Part shown: piece after piece, positions 1 through 11,258 of the stretch
How positions within the stretch are numbered: the first letter of the stretch is position 1
Layout: every line of letters begins with the position of its first letter
From: Streptomyces sp. SAJ15
Lineage (GTDB): Bacteria; Actinomycetota; Actinomycetes; Streptomycetales; Streptomycetaceae
Assembly: GCF_007595705.1 (NCBI RefSeq)
Contig: NZ_NISY01000001.1
Coordinates: forward strand, 124,001-188,000
Length of the DNA stretch: 64,000 bases
Direction of reading: 5' to 3'
The notes under the pieces: generated by a model
Database searches by the model: none
What the model was told of the DNA's origin: nothing
Seen by the model: only the letters and a program-made list of their open reading frames with translations
Position numbers and translations under genes: made by a program

Positions 1-315
1 GGGCGGGAGCGCAGCCGCAATGTGCTGGACCGCTTCGCCATCGACTTCTCGCTCTGCATGTACTGCGGCATCTGCATCGAGGTGTGCCCCTTCGACGCGC
101 TGTTCTGGTCGCCGGAGTTCGAGTACGCGGAGACGGACATCCGCGACCTCACCCATGAGCGCGACAAGCTGCGCGAGTGGATGTGGACGGTACCGGCGCC
201 GCCGGCGCTGGACCCGGGGGCCGAGGAGCCCAAGGAGATCGCGGCCGCCCGCAAGACCGCCGACAAGCTCGCCTCGGAGCTGGAGAACCGCACCGGGCAG
301 GAGGGCGACGCATGA
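1..315 (+). CDS. nuoI: NADH-quinone oxidoreductase subunit I, C-terminal part (5' end outside window)
   Basis: This is the C-terminal 104 residues of the 4Fe-4S ferredoxin-like subunit of complex I, which carries electrons from the peripheral arm towards quinone. The frame is open from the first base, so the N-terminal half, which should hold the first cluster motif, lies off the left edge. A complete cysteine motif [12 protein letters not shown] (nt 55-90) binds one 4Fe-4S cluster. Its stop codon overlaps the nuoJ start (ATGA), the first of several translationally coupled junctions in this operon. The C-terminal tail beyond the ferredoxin fold is charged and looks flexible. The identification is secure from the motif and the nuoJKLMN genes that follow. 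Confidence 0.95.
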   Translation, partial: GRERSRNVLDRFAIDFSLCMYCGICIEVCPFDALFWSPEFEYAETDIRDLTHERDKLREWMWTVPAPPALDPGAEEPKEIAAARKTADKLASELENRTGQEGDA

Positions 316-944
316 CGCTCGCGGCCGCCGGCCACGGCTTCCTGTCGCCCACGGGCGTCGAGATCGTCTTCCTTCTGGTCGGCCTCGCCACCCTGGGCGC
401 CGCCGTGCTGACCGTCACCACCAGGCAGCTGGTCCACGCGGCCCTGTGGCTGGTGGTGGCGCTCGGCGGGCTCGCCGTTGAGTACCTCCTGCTCACCGCC
501 GAGTTCATCGCCTGGGTGCAGGTGCTGATCTACGTCGGCTCCGTGGTGGTGCTGCTCCTCTTCGGACTGATGCTGACCAAGGCGCCCATCGGCCGCTCGC
601 CCGACGCCGACTCGGGCAACCGCTGGGTCGCGCTCGCGGTGGCCGTGGCCTCCGCCGCAACGCTGGTCTGGGTGGTCGTCGACGCCTTCCGCTCCACCTG
701 GATCGACCTCGACCAGGGCGTGCAGGGCTCCACCGCCGTCTCCGGCGAGAGCCTGTTCCGGCACTGGGTGCTGCCCTTCGAGGCGCTGTCCGTCCTCCTC
801 CTCGCCGCGCTGATCGGCGCCATCGTCCTGTCCCGCAAGAACGGCAGGAACGGCGAGAACGGCGGCAACGGCGGCAACGCCGAGAGCGCCGAGATCGGGG
901 AGAACCGCCGGGAGACTCGGCACGGTAAGGAGACGACGCGCTGA
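312..944 (+). CDS. nuoJ: NADH-quinone oxidoreductase subunit J
   Basis: Membrane subunit of complex I, 210 aa, with about five hydrophobic segments (roughly residues 15-35, 40-58, 65-88, 105-125 and 150-175). It sits at the junction between the quinone site and the proton-pumping arm. The start chosen is the ATG overlapping the nuoI stop, which gives [10 protein letters not shown] directly before the first membrane helix; a longer in-frame reading would add a non-homologous, Arg/Gly-rich leader. The last 35 residues are an unusual hydrophilic tail rich in Asn-Gly ([13 protein letters not shown]) followed by Glu/Arg. Its stop overlaps the nuoK start. Confidence 0.95.
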   Translation: MTLAAAGHGFLSPTGVEIVFLLVGLATLGAAVLTVTTRQLVHAALWLVVALGGLAVEYLLLTAEFIAWVQVLIYVGSVVVLLLFGLMLTKAPIGRSPDADSGNRWVALAVAVASAATLVWVVVDAFRSTWIDLDQGVQGSTAVSGESLFRHWVLPFEALSVLLLAALIGAIVLSRKNGRNGENGGNGGNAESAEIGENRRETRHGKETTR

Positions 945-1312
945 TGCACCTCGCCTACCCCGCCGTCCTGGCGGTCCTGCTGTTCTGCACGGGGCTCTAC
1001 GGCGTCCTGGCCCGGCGCAACGCCATCCTGGTGCTGATGTCGGTCGAGCTGATGCTCAACGCCGTCAACCTCAACCTCGTCGCCTTCGACGTCTGGCTCC
1101 GCGACACGCTGCACGCGGGCCAGGCGCTCACCCTCTTCACCATCGCCATCGCCGCCGCCGAGATCGGCATCGGACTGGCCATCGTGCTGCTGGTCTACCG
1201 CAACCGCGGCACGTCCGACGTCGACAGGCTCACCGACCTCGCGGAGCGACCCGGGACCGGGCTGCCCGAGGCGGGGGAGTCCGCGGAGAAGAAGGCAGAG
1301 GCCGCCGCGTGA
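944..1312 (+). CDS. nuoK: NADH-quinone oxidoreductase subunit K
   Basis: Small membrane subunit of complex I, 122 aa, with three transmembrane helices. It is related to MrpC of Na+/H+ antiporters and forms part of the proton path. The conserved buried glutamates are present in helix 2 ([12 protein letters not shown]) and helix 3 ([12 protein letters not shown]). The extra C-terminal 20 or so residues are hydrophilic. The start ATG overlaps the nuoJ TGA, and an AAGGAGA ribosome-binding site precedes it inside nuoJ. The stop overlaps the GTG of nuoL. Confidence 0.96.
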   Translation: MHLAYPAVLAVLLFCTGLYGVLARRNAILVLMSVELMLNAVNLNLVAFDVWLRDTLHAGQALTLFTIAIAAAEIGIGLAIVLLVYRNRGTSDVDRLTDLAERPGTGLPEAGESAEKKAEAAA

Positions 1313-3405
1313 CGATCACGACCACCGCCGCCCTCGTCCCGCTGTTGCCCTTCCTCGGTGCCGTCGCGGGCCTGCTCCTGGGCCGCCGCGCCCCCGGCTT
1401 CGTCCGGCCCCTCGCCGTGCTGCCCGCGCTGGCCGCGGCCGCGCTGGCGACCGTCGTCGCGGTCCGGCAGAACGGCGGGGACCCGGTCGGCGGCTCCGTC
1501 CGACTGGCCGACACCGGCTCGATCCCCATCGACCTCGCGTTCCACATCGACGGCTTCGCCGCGCTGGTGGCGGTCCTGGTGGGCGTGGTGGCCTCCTGCG
1601 TGCAGATCTTCTCCACCGGCTATCTGCGCGACGACCCGCGCTACCCCTCCTACGCCGCCCTGGTCTCCCTCTTCACGGCCGCGATGCTGCTGGTCGTCTA
1701 CTCCGACGACCTGATCGTGCTGCTCGTCGGCTGGGAGATCATGGGCATCTGCTCGTACTTCCTGGTGGGCCACTACTGGGAGACCGCGGCCGCCCGCTCC
1801 GCCTCGCTGAAGGCGTTCCTGGTCACCAAGCTGGGCGACGTGCCCTTTCTGATCGGCGTCTTCGCGCTCGCCGCGGACGCGGGCACGTTCCGCATCAGCA
1901 CCATCTACGACCGGCTCACCTCCTCCGTCTCCGACTTCCAGCTCGACCAGCCGACCCTCATCGCGCTGCTGCTGTTGGCCGGAGTCGCGGGCAAGTCCGC
2001 GCAGTTCCCGCTGCACAGCTGGCTGCCGGACGCGATGGCGGGCCCCACCCCGGTCTCCGCGCTGATCCACGCGGCCACCATGGTCGCCGCCGGCGTGTAC
2101 TTCATCGCGCGCCTGCTGCCCGTCTTCACCTCCTCGGCGGCGGCGCTGGTCGTGATGGGGATCATGGCGGCGATCACCATGATCGGCTCGGCGCTGTGCG
2201 CCCTGGCCCAGGACGACATCAAGCGGGTGCTGGCCTACTCCACCATCGGCCAGCTCGGCTACATGACGGGTGCGCTCGCCGTCGGCGACCGCGGCGCGGG
2301 CGTGTTCCACCTGATGACCCACGGCGCGTTCAAGGCCCTGCTGTTCCTGGCCGCGGGCGTGATCATCTATGTGGCGGGCACCAACTCGCTGACCGAGATG
2401 GCGCGGGCCGGCGGCGTCCGCCGGCTCGCCCCCGACGCCTACCGAACCCTGACCGTCGGCCTGATCGCCCTGGCCGCGCTGCCCCCGTTCAGCGGCTTCT
2501 TCTCCAAGGAGGCCGTGCTCAGCTCCGCCGAGCACACCGCGCTCGGCCACGCCCACGGCATCCCGGCCGCGGCCGGCTGGACCGTGTTGGTCGCCGGGCT
2601 GCTCACGGCGCTGCTCACCGCCGCCTACGCCACCCGGCTGTGGCTGCTGGCCGGCAACCCGGGCCGGGCGACGCGCGCCGCCGAAGCCGCGGAGGCCGCG
2701 CGGCCTCCGGCGTCCGGGACCGCGGCCGAGCCCGCCGAGCCGTCGGCCAAGCAGGTGCCGCTCGCCATGAACCTCGTCCTGTGGGTGCTCGCCGTCCCGG
2801 CGCTCACCTCCGGACTGCTCTTCAACCACCTCCCCGGCTGGTTCGACGACCGCTCCCTCGACCCGACGCTGACCACCTCCCTGGTGGGCACGGGGCTGGC
2901 CCTGGCCGGCGGGCTCGTCACCTACGGGGCCTGGCGGCGCACCGCCGCGCTCGCGGCCCCCGCCCCGCTCGTGCCGACCGCCGGCCCCGCCCCCGCGGCG
3001 GCCGGCGCCGAGCCCGCCCTGGTCGAGGCCGGGGCCATCGCCGACCACGAGCAGCCGTACACCCACGAGCAGCCGTACCCGGCCGGCGCCGCGGCCCCCG
3101 ACCATGTGGATCCCGGCCGGCTGCTGCTCGGCCCGCTCCACCCGCACGCGGCGGCCGGGTTCCACCTCGACGCCGTCTACACCGCGCTGTTCGTCCGCCC
3201 CGTGCGGGCCGCCGCCACGCTCGTCCGCTTCCTCGACCGCGAGGTCGTCGACGCGTACGTGCGGGGCGCGGGCACCGCCCCCGGCCTGCTGGGCGCGGCC
3301 GTCCGACGCGCCCAGACCGGCAATGTGCAGACCTATCTGAGCGCGCTGCTCGCGGGCTCGCTCGTGCTGGCCGTCGCCGCCGTCCTCGTCGCAGCCGGAG
3401 CCTGA
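1309..3405 (+). CDS. nuoL: NADH-quinone oxidoreductase subunit L
   Basis: Largest antiporter-like proton-pumping subunit of complex I (698 aa), at the distal end of the membrane arm. The antiporter signature is visible around residues 225-260 ([20 protein letters not shown]), with the conserved lysine just before it (GKSAQF). The length exceeds the E. coli protein (about 613 aa), mainly through a hydrophilic Ala/Pro-rich insertion near residues 450-475 and another near 545-600 that holds two EQPY repeats. The C-terminal part matches the lateral helix and final transmembrane segment. The GTG start overlaps the nuoK stop by four bases. Confidence 0.95.
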   Translation: MTITTTAALVPLLPFLGAVAGLLLGRRAPGFVRPLAVLPALAAAALATVVAVRQNGGDPVGGSVRLADTGSIPIDLAFHIDGFAALVAVLVGVVASCVQIFSTGYLRDDPRYPSYAALVSLFTAAMLLVVYSDDLIVLLVGWEIMGICSYFLVGHYWETAAARSASLKAFLVTKLGDVPFLIGVFALAADAGTFRISTIYDRLTSSVSDFQLDQPTLIALLLLAGVAGKSAQFPLHSWLPDAMAGPTPVSALIHAATMVAAGVYFIARLLPVFTSSAAALVVMGIMAAITMIGSALCALAQDDIKRVLAYSTIGQLGYMTGALAVGDRGAGVFHLMTHGAFKALLFLAAGVIIYVAGTNSLTEMARAGGVRRLAPDAYRTLTVGLIALAALPPFSGFFSKEAVLSSAEHTALGHAHGIPAAAGWTVLVAGLLTALLTAAYATRLWLLAGNPGRATRAAEAAEAARPPASGTAAEPAEPSAKQVPLAMNLVLWVLAVPALTSGLLFNHLPGWFDDRSLDPTLTTSLVGTGLALAGGLVTYGAWRRTAALAAPAPLVPTAGPAPAAAGAEPALVEAGAIADHEQPYTHEQPYPAGAAAPDHVDPGRLLLGPLHPHAAAGFHLDAVYTALFVRPVRAAATLVRFLDREVVDAYVRGAGTAPGLLGAAVRRAQTGNVQTYLSALLAGSLVLAVAAVLVAAGA

Positions 3406-3408
3406 CCC

Positions 3409-4997
<1,589 letters not shown>

Positions 4998-4998
<1 letters not shown>

Positions 4999-6605
4999 TG
5001 ACCCCGATGACCGTCCACGCCCCCACGACCGCCCTCGCGGCGGACGGGGCCGCGAGCGTCGTCCAGTCCGTCGACTGGCTCGCCATCGCCCCGCCCACCA
5101 TCGCGGCCGTCGTCGCCCTGGCCGTCCTCGTGGCCGACCTGTTCCTTCCGGAGGCCCGGAAGCCGCTGCTGGGCTGGGTCTCGATCGGCGGCCTGGTGCT
5201 GGCCGGGCTCTCGCTGCTGCCGCTGCTCGACGGCGACCGCCGGACGTTCTGCCTCACCACCTCGGGGCAGACCGGGGTGTGCAGCTACGCGGCCGACCAC
5301 TTCGCGCTCGCCATCCAGTTCCTGGTGATCGGCGGCGCCCTGCTGACCGCCCTGCTCTCCGTCAACGCGGTGGAGGACCAGCGACTCCCCGCCGGCGAGT
5401 TCTGGTTCCTGCTGCTCTCCTCGGCCGCGGGCGCCGCCCTGCTGCCGGCCTCGCGTGACCTGGCGACCCTCGTCGTCGCCCTGGAGGTCGCCTCGCTGCC
5501 GGCGTTCGCGCTGGTCGGCCTGCGCCGCGGGGACCGGCTCTCCTCCGAGGCCGCCCTGAAGTTCTTCCTCTCCTCGGTCACCGCGACCGCCGTCACGCTG
5601 CTGGGCGTCAGCTTCCTGTACGCGGCCACCGGCAGCCTCCACCTGTCCGAGATCGCCGAGGGGCTCACCCGCGTCGACCCGCGGCTGGAGACCCTCGCCC
5701 AGGCCGGCGTCGTGCTGACCCTGGTCGGCTTCGCCTTCAAGACCGCGGCCGTGCCCTTCCACTTCTGGGTGCCCGACACCTACGTGGGCGCGCCGCTGCC
5801 GGTCGCCGCCTACCTCTCGGTCGTCGGCAAGGCGGTCGGCTTCACCGGCGTCATCCTGGTCACCGTCCTCGCCTTCCCCTCCTACGACGAGGTGTGGGGA
5901 CCGGCCCTGGCCGTGCTCGCCGCGGCCACCATGACCGCCGGCAACGTCGCCGCGCTGCGCCAGCGCCCCGAGCGCGCGCACAGCGCGGTCCGTCTGCTGG
6001 CCTGGTCCTCCGTCGGCCAGGCGGGGTACCTGCTGGTGCCGATCGCCGCCGCCGGCTACGCCGACACCGCGCGGGACGCCCGGGAGGCCATCGGCTCCAC
6101 CGTGGCGTACGCGCTCATGTACGCGGCCGTGAACCTCGGCGCCTTCGCGGTCGCCGCGCTGGTCGCCCGCAGCCACGCGGCCAACCGCGTCGCCGACTAC
6201 CGCGGGCTGTACGCCTCCCGACCGCTGGCCGCCCTCTCGCTCGGCTTCTTCCTGCTCTGCCTGGCCGGCCTGCCGCCGGGCGTCATCGGTCTCTTCGCCA
6301 AGGTCACCGTCTTCTCGACGGCGGTCGACGCGGGGCTGGGCTGGCTGGCGGTGATCATGGCGATCAACGTCGTGATCGCGCTCTACTACTACCTCCAGTG
6401 GACGGCGATCCTCTTCCGAACGCCGGAGGAGCGGGCCGAGGCCGCGCCCGGGAAGCCGGCGGAGGCCGGCGCCCCCGGCCCCGTGGTCCCCGTCCGCATC
6501 CCGGCCCCGCTCACCGCCGCCATCGGCCTGGCCGCGGTCCTGGGCGTCGTCCTGTCGGGCGCCCCGCAGCTCGTCCTGCGCTTCGCCTCCGGCACCCTGC
6601 TGTAG
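4998..6605 (+). CDS. nuoN: NADH-quinone oxidoreductase subunit N
   Basis: Third antiporter-like proton-pumping subunit of complex I, 535 aa. The motif KTAAVPFHFWVPDTYVGAPL is present near residues 245-265. It is the last gene of the nuo operon; the 269 bases to htpX contain no further subunit. Ends with TAG. There is no strong terminator directly after the stop, so some read-through towards htpX cannot be excluded. Confidence 0.95.
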
Positions 6606-6874
6606 TCGTAGGGAGCGCCGCGCCGTAGAGCGCTCCCGCGCGGAGCGCCGGTCGGCGTGCCGGGCGAGGGCCATGCCCGCGCGGGGACGCGCCGGAAAGG
6701 GTGCGCCGCCGGGCGCCCACCGGCCCGCGGACCACCCCGACGGCCCAGCCGCCGCCGCGCGTGCGCAAGGGAACCAGCCCTGCTCATCTGGCGTTGACCA
6801 GATCAGGAGGGTCCACTGGAAAGTGGATACACCAGGCAAAGGGTTCCCCTGCCGCACCACTTGGAGGGCGTACC

Positions 6875-7735
6875 GTGCACCGACGGCACAACGGGCTCAA
6901 GACGGCCGTACTCCTCGGGGGCCTGTCCGCGCTCATCATCGTGATCGGCGGTCTCTTCGGCCGTACGGGCCTGATCATCGCGGTCTTCGTGGCGCTGGCC
7001 ACCAACGCGTACGCCTACTGGAACAGCGACAAGCTGGCGCTGCGGGCCATGCGCGCCCGGCCGGTGAGCGAGTTCGAGGCCCCGCAGCTCTACCGGATGG
7101 TCCGCGAGCTGTCGACGGCCGCGCGGCAGCCCATGCCCCGGCTCTACATCTCCCCGACCGACGCCCCCAACGCCTTCGCGACCGGTCGCAACCCGCGCAA
7201 CGCCGCCGTGTGCTGCACCGAGGGCATCCTGCGCATCCTGGACGAGCGCGAGCTGCGCGGGGTGATCGGACACGAGCTCAGCCATGTCTACAACCGCGAC
7301 ATCCTGATCTCGTCGGTCGCCGGAGCGCTCGCCTCCGTGGTGATGTTCCTGGTCAACTTCGCCTGGCTGATTCCCATCGGACGCTCCGACGACGACGAGG
7401 GCCCCGGCTTCCTCGGCATGCTGATGATCATGATCCTCGGTCCGATCGCCGCCGCGCTCATCCAACTGGCCGTCAGCCGCTCCCGGGAGTACGAGGCGGA
7501 CGCCTCCGGGGCCCAGCTCACCGGCGATCCGCTCGCCCTCGCCAGCGCCCTGCGCAAGCTCGACGCCGGCACCAAGGCGCTGCCGCTGCCGCCCGAGCCG
7601 CGACTGGAGACGGCCAGCCACATGATGATCGCCAACCCGTTCCGGCCGGGTCCCGGCATGGCCAAGCTGTTCTCCACCCACCCGCCCATGGCGGAGCGCA
7701 TCGCCCGCCTGGAACAGATGGCAGGTCACCGCTGA
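6875..7735 (+). CDS. htpX: Membrane zinc metalloprotease HtpX (M48 family)
   Basis: HtpX degrades misfolded membrane proteins. The 286-residue protein has two N-terminal hydrophobic segments (about 8-45), the zinc motif HELSH (His133, Glu134, His137), two more membrane segments (about 150-170 and 187-205) and the third-ligand motif EYEAD (Glu205). The GTG chosen follows a GGAGGG ribosome-binding site and gives [14 protein letters not shown]; the frame stays open upstream, but that extension is not like the family. The stop overlaps the start of the YccF gene, suggesting co-translation of two membrane-related proteins. Confidence 0.92.
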   Translation: MHRRHNGLKTAVLLGGLSALIIVIGGLFGRTGLIIAVFVALATNAYAYWNSDKLALRAMRARPVSEFEAPQLYRMVRELSTAARQPMPRLYISPTDAPNAFATGRNPRNAAVCCTEGILRILDERELRGVIGHELSHVYNRDILISSVAGALASVVMFLVNFAWLIPIGRSDDDEGPGFLGMLMIMILGPIAAALIQLAVSRSREYEADASGAQLTGDPLALASALRKLDAGTKALPLPPEPRLETASHMMIANPFRPGPGMAKLFSTHPPMAERIARLEQMAGHR

Positions 7736-8130
7736 TGAAGACGTTGCTCAACCTGGTCTGGCTGGTCCTCTGCGGCTTCTGGATGGCCATCGGCTACCTG
7801 GTCGCCGGACTGATCCTGTGCATCACGATCATCGGCATCCCCTTCGCGATCGCCTCCTGGCGCATCGCCGGCTTCGCCCTGTGGCCCTTCGGCCGCACCG
7901 CCGTCCTCCGCCGCGACGCGGGCGCCCCCTCCTGTGTGGGCAATGTGCTGTGGCTGGTGCTCGCCGGGTGGTGGCTGGCGCTCGGACACGTGGTCACCGG
8001 CGTGCTGCTCTGTCTGACGATCATCGGCATCCCGCTCGGCCTCGCCAACTTCAAGCTCATCCCGATCTCGCTCACCCCGCTGGGCCACGAGATCGTCCGC
8101 ACCGACGAGCCGTTCGGCGCGCGACGCTGA
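7735..8130 (+). CDS. YccF-domain inner membrane protein
   Basis: A 131-residue membrane protein with two copies of the YccF domain. Each copy begins with a hydrophobic helix (LVWLVLCGFWMAIGY; LWLVLAGWWLALGH) and contains the diagnostic TIIGIP motif (both copies), the second half ending in LTPLGHEIV. Function is unknown in this family. The start overlaps the htpX stop (TGATG), so the two are likely expressed together. Confidence 0.88.
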   Translation: MKTLLNLVWLVLCGFWMAIGYLVAGLILCITIIGIPFAIASWRIAGFALWPFGRTAVLRRDAGAPSCVGNVLWLVLAGWWLALGHVVTGVLLCLTIIGIPLGLANFKLIPISLTPLGHEIVRTDEPFGARR

Positions 8131-8211
8131 CGCCGGGGGGCGTGCCGCCGGTGGGTGGGGGCGTGCGCGCGGAGGCCTGTGCGCGGGGTCGTGGGCAGGC
8201 CCCGTAGCGAG

Positions 8212-8246
8212 CCAGGACCCCGCCGGCCGGGCCGACGGGGTCCTGG
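8212..8246. terminator. Candidate bidirectional hairpin between convergent genes
   Basis: An 11-bp perfect inverted repeat (CCAGGACCCCG / CGGGGTCCTGG, arms 8212-8222 and 8236-8246) lies between the YccF gene and yajQ, which point at each other. There is no T-run, as is common for actinomycete terminators. Confidence 0.55.
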
Positions 8247-8294
8247 GACGCGGTGGAGACACCGGGCGACGGCACCGGCCGCCGCCCCGCCGTC

Positions 8295-8783
8295 TCACCG
8301 GTAGTTGGTGAACTGCACCGCGAAGTCGAGGTCCTTGCCCTTGAGCAGCGCGATGACGGCCTGCAGGTCGTCCCGGCTCTTGGAGGACACCCGCAGCTCG
8401 TCGCCCTGCACCTGCGCCTTGACGCCCTTGGGGCCCTCGTCGCGGATGATCTTGGCGACCTTCTTGGCGTTGTCCTGGGAGATGCCCTCCTGGAGCGTGG
8501 CGAAGATCTTGTACTCCTTGCCGGAGGCCTGCGGCTCGCCCGCGTCCAGCGCCTTCAGCGAGATCCCGCGCTTGACCAGCTTGGACTGGAAGACGTCGAG
8601 GATCGCCTTGACCCGCTCCTCGGAGTTGGCACGCATCTCGATGCGCTCGCCCGACCACTCGATGGAGGCCCCGACGTTCTTGAAGTCGTAGCGCTGGGAG
8701 ATCTCGCGGCTCGCCTGGTTGAGGGCGTTGTCGACCTCCTGCCGCTCGACCTTCGAGACGATGTCGAAACTGGAGTCGGCCAT
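8295..8783 (-). CDS. yajQ: YajQ family nucleotide-binding protein (UPF0234)
   Basis: YajQ proteins bind nucleotides, and some members bind cyclic di-GMP and act with transcription factors. The 162-residue product starts [13 protein letters not shown] and contains the conserved [15 protein letters not shown] segment and the C-terminal [12 protein letters not shown] ending typical of the family. The start was set at the ATG that gives this family-like N-terminus; upstream in-frame sequence would add about 33 unrelated residues. It is monocistronic and convergent with the htpX-YccF pair. Confidence 0.93.
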   Translation of the reverse strand: MADSSFDIVSKVERQEVDNALNQASREISQRYDFKNVGASIEWSGERIEMRANSEERVKAILDVFQSKLVKRGISLKALDAGEPQASGKEYKIFATLQEGISQDNAKKVAKIIRDEGPKGVKAQVQGDELRVSSKSRDDLQAVIALLKGKDLDFAVQFTNYR

Positions 8784-8974
8784 ATTGAGTTGGCTCCTCG
8801 TACGTAGATCGGTCATGGGTGCGGTCCGCCCGGACCGCACGGGCCAGCCTAGCCACCCAACCCATGATCGAGCGGGGATCAACCCAGTGGCGAAACACCC
8901 CCGAACATCGGGTATGGTTTACGTCGTTGCCAGGGAGTCCCGACGAAAGAAGGGGCGACCACGGTGATGTCCCA

Positions 8975-9056
8975 GGCGGTGTGCCCGAGTGGCCAATGGG
9001 AGCGGACTGTAAATCCGTCGGCTTAGCCTACCCAGGTTCGAATCCTGGCGCCGCCA
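8975..9056 (+). tRNA. tRNA-Tyr (anticodon GTA)
   Basis: Acceptor arms GGCGGTG and CGCCGCC pair, with one G-T. The anticodon loop CTGTAAA carries GTA on a GCGGA/TCCGT stem. A long variable arm marks a class II tRNA, and the T arm is CCAGG-TTCGAAT-CCTGG. The CCA end is not encoded. Confidence 0.97.
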
Positions 9057-9066
9057 CACTGGGTGA

Positions 9067-9110
9067 GACCCCCGGTGAACTGCGATAAAGCAGTTCACCG
9101 GGGGTCTTTT
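9067..9110 (+). terminator. Strong intrinsic terminator after tRNA-Tyr
   Basis: A perfect 17-bp stem (arms 9067-9083 and 9090-9106) with a GATAAA loop, followed by TTTT. It begins 11 bases after the tRNA. Confidence 0.93.
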
Positions 9111-9277
9111 CGTGTGCCCTTTCCGCATTCCGCCTCGACGCCTCGCGGCACTTTGTCGGCGCCCCCGGACGGGTGGTCTTCGGGATTCCCGGACCAGTGA
9201 GCGACGGCGGTGCGTGAGTGAGCGGTTACGTTTTGTCGGCCCAGGTGCTCCAGAGCTTCGTCGCGGAGGTGCTGATC

Positions 9278-9526
9278 GTGGAGGTTGCGGGCTGGCATGT
9301 GGAAATCGAGTTCGACGAAGACGAGACCCACACCAAGGCGGCGGCGCTGCTGCGGCTGCGGGACGGGGCGGAGCTCCGGGCGCACGGAAAGGCGACGCGG
9401 GACCGCAAGGACCCGGACGAACGCCGGATCGGTGAGGAGCTGGCGGGTGCCCGCGCGCTGACGGACCTCGCCGAGCAGCTGACGGCCAAGGCCCAGGGTG
9501 AGGTCAAGGAGCTGCGGCGGCAGTGA
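9278..9526 (+). CDS. DUF1876 family small protein
   Basis: An 82-residue protein of the DUF1876 type, common in Streptomyces. Recognisable elements are GWHVEIEFDEDETHTKAAAL near the N-terminus, then LRLRDGAELRAHGKATR, and IGEELAGARALTDLAEQL in the second half. This suggests a small alpha/beta fold; the family has no established function. The GTG start was chosen because CGGAGG lies 8 bases upstream and the protein then begins MEVAGWHVE; an upstream GTG would add 20 unrelated residues. Confidence 0.8.
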   Translation: MEVAGWHVEIEFDEDETHTKAAALLRLRDGAELRAHGKATRDRKDPDERRIGEELAGARALTDLAEQLTAKAQGEVKELRRQ

Positions 9527-10001
9527 CGTCGCCGCCTTCGGCCGAGGCGACGCCCTGGGCCGGGGCGAGTGAGGCGACTGAGCCGACGACCTCGGCCCGG
9601 GGCGGCGGCCTCTCGGCGGGAGGGGCGACCTCGGCCGAGGCGATCGACCGGCGGGCCCCGCGCCCCGCGGGCTGAGCCGACCGACCCCGGCCCGAGCGGC
9701 CGACCTCGACCGAGGCGACGACCGAGGCGACGACCGAGGCGACCGACTTCGACCGAGGCGACAGCCGAGGCGACCGACCTCGACCGTGGAGACGACCGAG
9801 GCGAACGACCCCGGCCGAGGCGCGGCGGAGGCCGGTCCGGCCGCCCGCCGCGGACCGGGTCGGGGTCACGCCCCTGCGGGCGAAGCAGGCGCAGCGGGCG
9901 CAGCAGGCGAAGCGGCCGGAGGGCTGAACCGGGCGCCCGATGGGCAGAGCCCGGGGAAACCCCGGCGCCCGACGCGCCGGGCCCTACGAAGGGACGCCCC
10001 C
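9527..10001. other. Gene-free stretch with direct repeats
   Basis: 475 bases separate the DUF1876 and DUF3574 genes. Frames stay open on both strands but give only low-complexity Arg/Pro/Ala/Glu products with no family resemblance. The centre holds a 12-base direct repeat array (separate entry). The last 15 bases provide an AAGGGA ribosome-binding site for the next gene. Confidence 0.6.
9708..9805. repeat. 12-base direct repeat array (GACCGAGGCGAC)
   Basis: Three perfect head-to-tail copies (9708-9743) are followed by a 7-base spacer CGACTTC, one perfect copy (9751-9762), one copy with a single mismatch (9763-9774), a second near-identical spacer CGACCTC, and two diverged copies (9782-9793 and 9794-9805). 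Further degenerate relatives (CCGAGGCGA) occur upstream. The pattern looks like local slippage expansion rather than CRISPR. Confidence 0.8.
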
Positions 10002-10472
10002 GTGCCGACGAAGAAGCCGCGCGCCCGCACCGCCGCCCTCGGGGCGGCGTTCATCCTCGCGGCCGCCACACCGGTCACCGCGTACGCCGCGCTGGACGAC
10101 GACCGAGCCGCGCCCCCGGTCTCCGCCGCCGCCTCCCGCGGCAAGCCGTACGTGGAGACCCGCCTGTTCTTCGGGACCGAGCGCCCCGACGGCGGCGCGC
10201 CGGTCACCGACCGGCAGTTCATGGACTTCGTCGACCGCGAGGTCACGCCGAACTTCCCGGCCGGACTGACCATCCAGGACGGGCGCGGCCAGTGGCGCGA
10301 CGAGAACGGCAGGATCGAGCGCGAGCGGTCGTACGTGCTGACCCTGCTGTACCCGGTCGCCGAGGCACGGATCAACGACCCGCGGATCGAGGGCATCCGC
10401 TCGGCGTACGAGAAGCGGTTCGGGCAGGAGTCGGTGGCCCGGGCCGACGAGGGCACCCGCGTGGGCTTCTGA
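10002..10472 (+). CDS. DUF3574 family secreted protein
   Basis: A 156-residue protein with a basic N-terminus (MPTKKPRARTAA), a hydrophobic signal segment (about 11-28) and a likely cleavage near TAYA-ALDD. The mature part carries the DUF3574 pattern: YVETRLFFGTERPDG, then FMDFVDREVTPNFPAGLTIQ, GQWRDENGRIERERSYVLTL and a C-terminal FGQESV. Function is unknown. The GTG start follows AAGGGA at a suitable distance; the longer upstream reading is repeat-derived and was rejected. Confidence 0.8.
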   Translation: MPTKKPRARTAALGAAFILAAATPVTAYAALDDDRAAPPVSAAASRGKPYVETRLFFGTERPDGGAPVTDRQFMDFVDREVTPNFPAGLTIQDGRGQWRDENGRIERERSYVLTLLYPVAEARINDPRIEGIRSAYEKRFGQESVARADEGTRVGF

Positions 10473-10485
10473 CCGCCGGTTCGGG

Positions 10486-11160
10486 CTACCCCGCCACCAC
10501 CCGCCGCACCGCCTCCACCACCGGGTCCGAGCCGTTGATCAGCTCCAGGGTGCGGCGGGCGGTGCGGGGCTCGTCCAGGAGGGCCGCCAGCGCGGCGGCC
10601 ACGTCATCGCGGGAGACGGCGGCGCGACCGGTGTGCTCGGCGAGGGTCACCAGCCCCGTGCCCGGGTCGTCCGTGAGCCGGCCCGGCCGCAGGATCGTCC
10701 AGTCGAGGCCGGAGCGGGCCGACACGTTCGCGTCCGCGGCGCCCTTCGCCCGCAGATAGACGGCGAAGACCGGGTCCATGCCCGCGGGGGGCTCGGCCGG
10801 GAGGGCGGGGTTCGCTCCCATCGAGGACACGACGACGTACCGCCGCACCCCGGCCGCCTCCGCGGCGTCCGCGAAGAGCACCGCGGCCGCGTGGTCCACC
10901 GTCTCCTTGCGCGCGGCGCCGCTGCCCGGGCCCGCGCCCGCCGCGAAGACCGCCGCGTCCGCGCCCTCCAGGTGCCGCGCGACGTCGGCCACCGTCGCCG
11001 TCTCCAGATCGCAGACGACGGGTTCGGCCCCGGCCGCCAACAGGTCTCCCGCCTGCTCGGGCCGACGGATGACACCCGCGACCTCGTCACCGCGCCCGGC
11101 GAGCAGCCGCTCCAGCCGCAGCGCGATCCGACCATGTCCACCAGCGATGACTGTGCGCAT
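10486..11160 (-). CDS. NAD(P)-binding Rossmann-fold protein (NmrA/atypical SDR type)
   Basis: A 224-residue Rossmann protein beginning MRTVIAGGHGRIALRLERLL, whose GGHGRI glycine motif binds NAD(P). Conserved stretches of the 'NAD(P)H-binding' atypical SDR group follow: CDLETATVADVARHLEGADAA, VVVSSMG and DWTILRPGRLTDDPGTG, with a C-terminal VAAALAALLDEP. The lack of a typical YxxxK catalytic pair suggests a sensor or an atypical reductase. It is a single gene convergent with the DUF3574 gene. The substrate cannot be told from sequence. Confidence 0.85.
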   Translation of the reverse strand: MRTVIAGGHGRIALRLERLLAGRGDEVAGVIRRPEQAGDLLAAGAEPVVCDLETATVADVARHLEGADAAVFAAGAGPGSGAARKETVDHAAAVLFADAAEAAGVRRYVVVSSMGANPALPAEPPAGMDPVFAVYLRAKGAADANVSARSGLDWTILRPGRLTDDPGTGLVTLAEHTGRAAVSRDDVAAALAALLDEPRTARRTLELINGSDPVVEAVRRVVAG

Positions 11161-11258
11161 GATCCCGACCGTACGCTGGTGACCTTCCGGAGCCGTGCAA
11201 CCCTCCGCGGGGCTCGCGCGTCTGAAGCAGCGATTTCGCGTCAACCGAGGAGACCGTC

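Noticed and set aside
9569..10759. A 396-codon plus-strand frame spanning the direct repeat and the DUF3574 gene
   Set aside because: It reads the DUF3574 gene in the wrong frame and is Arg/Pro-rich throughout.
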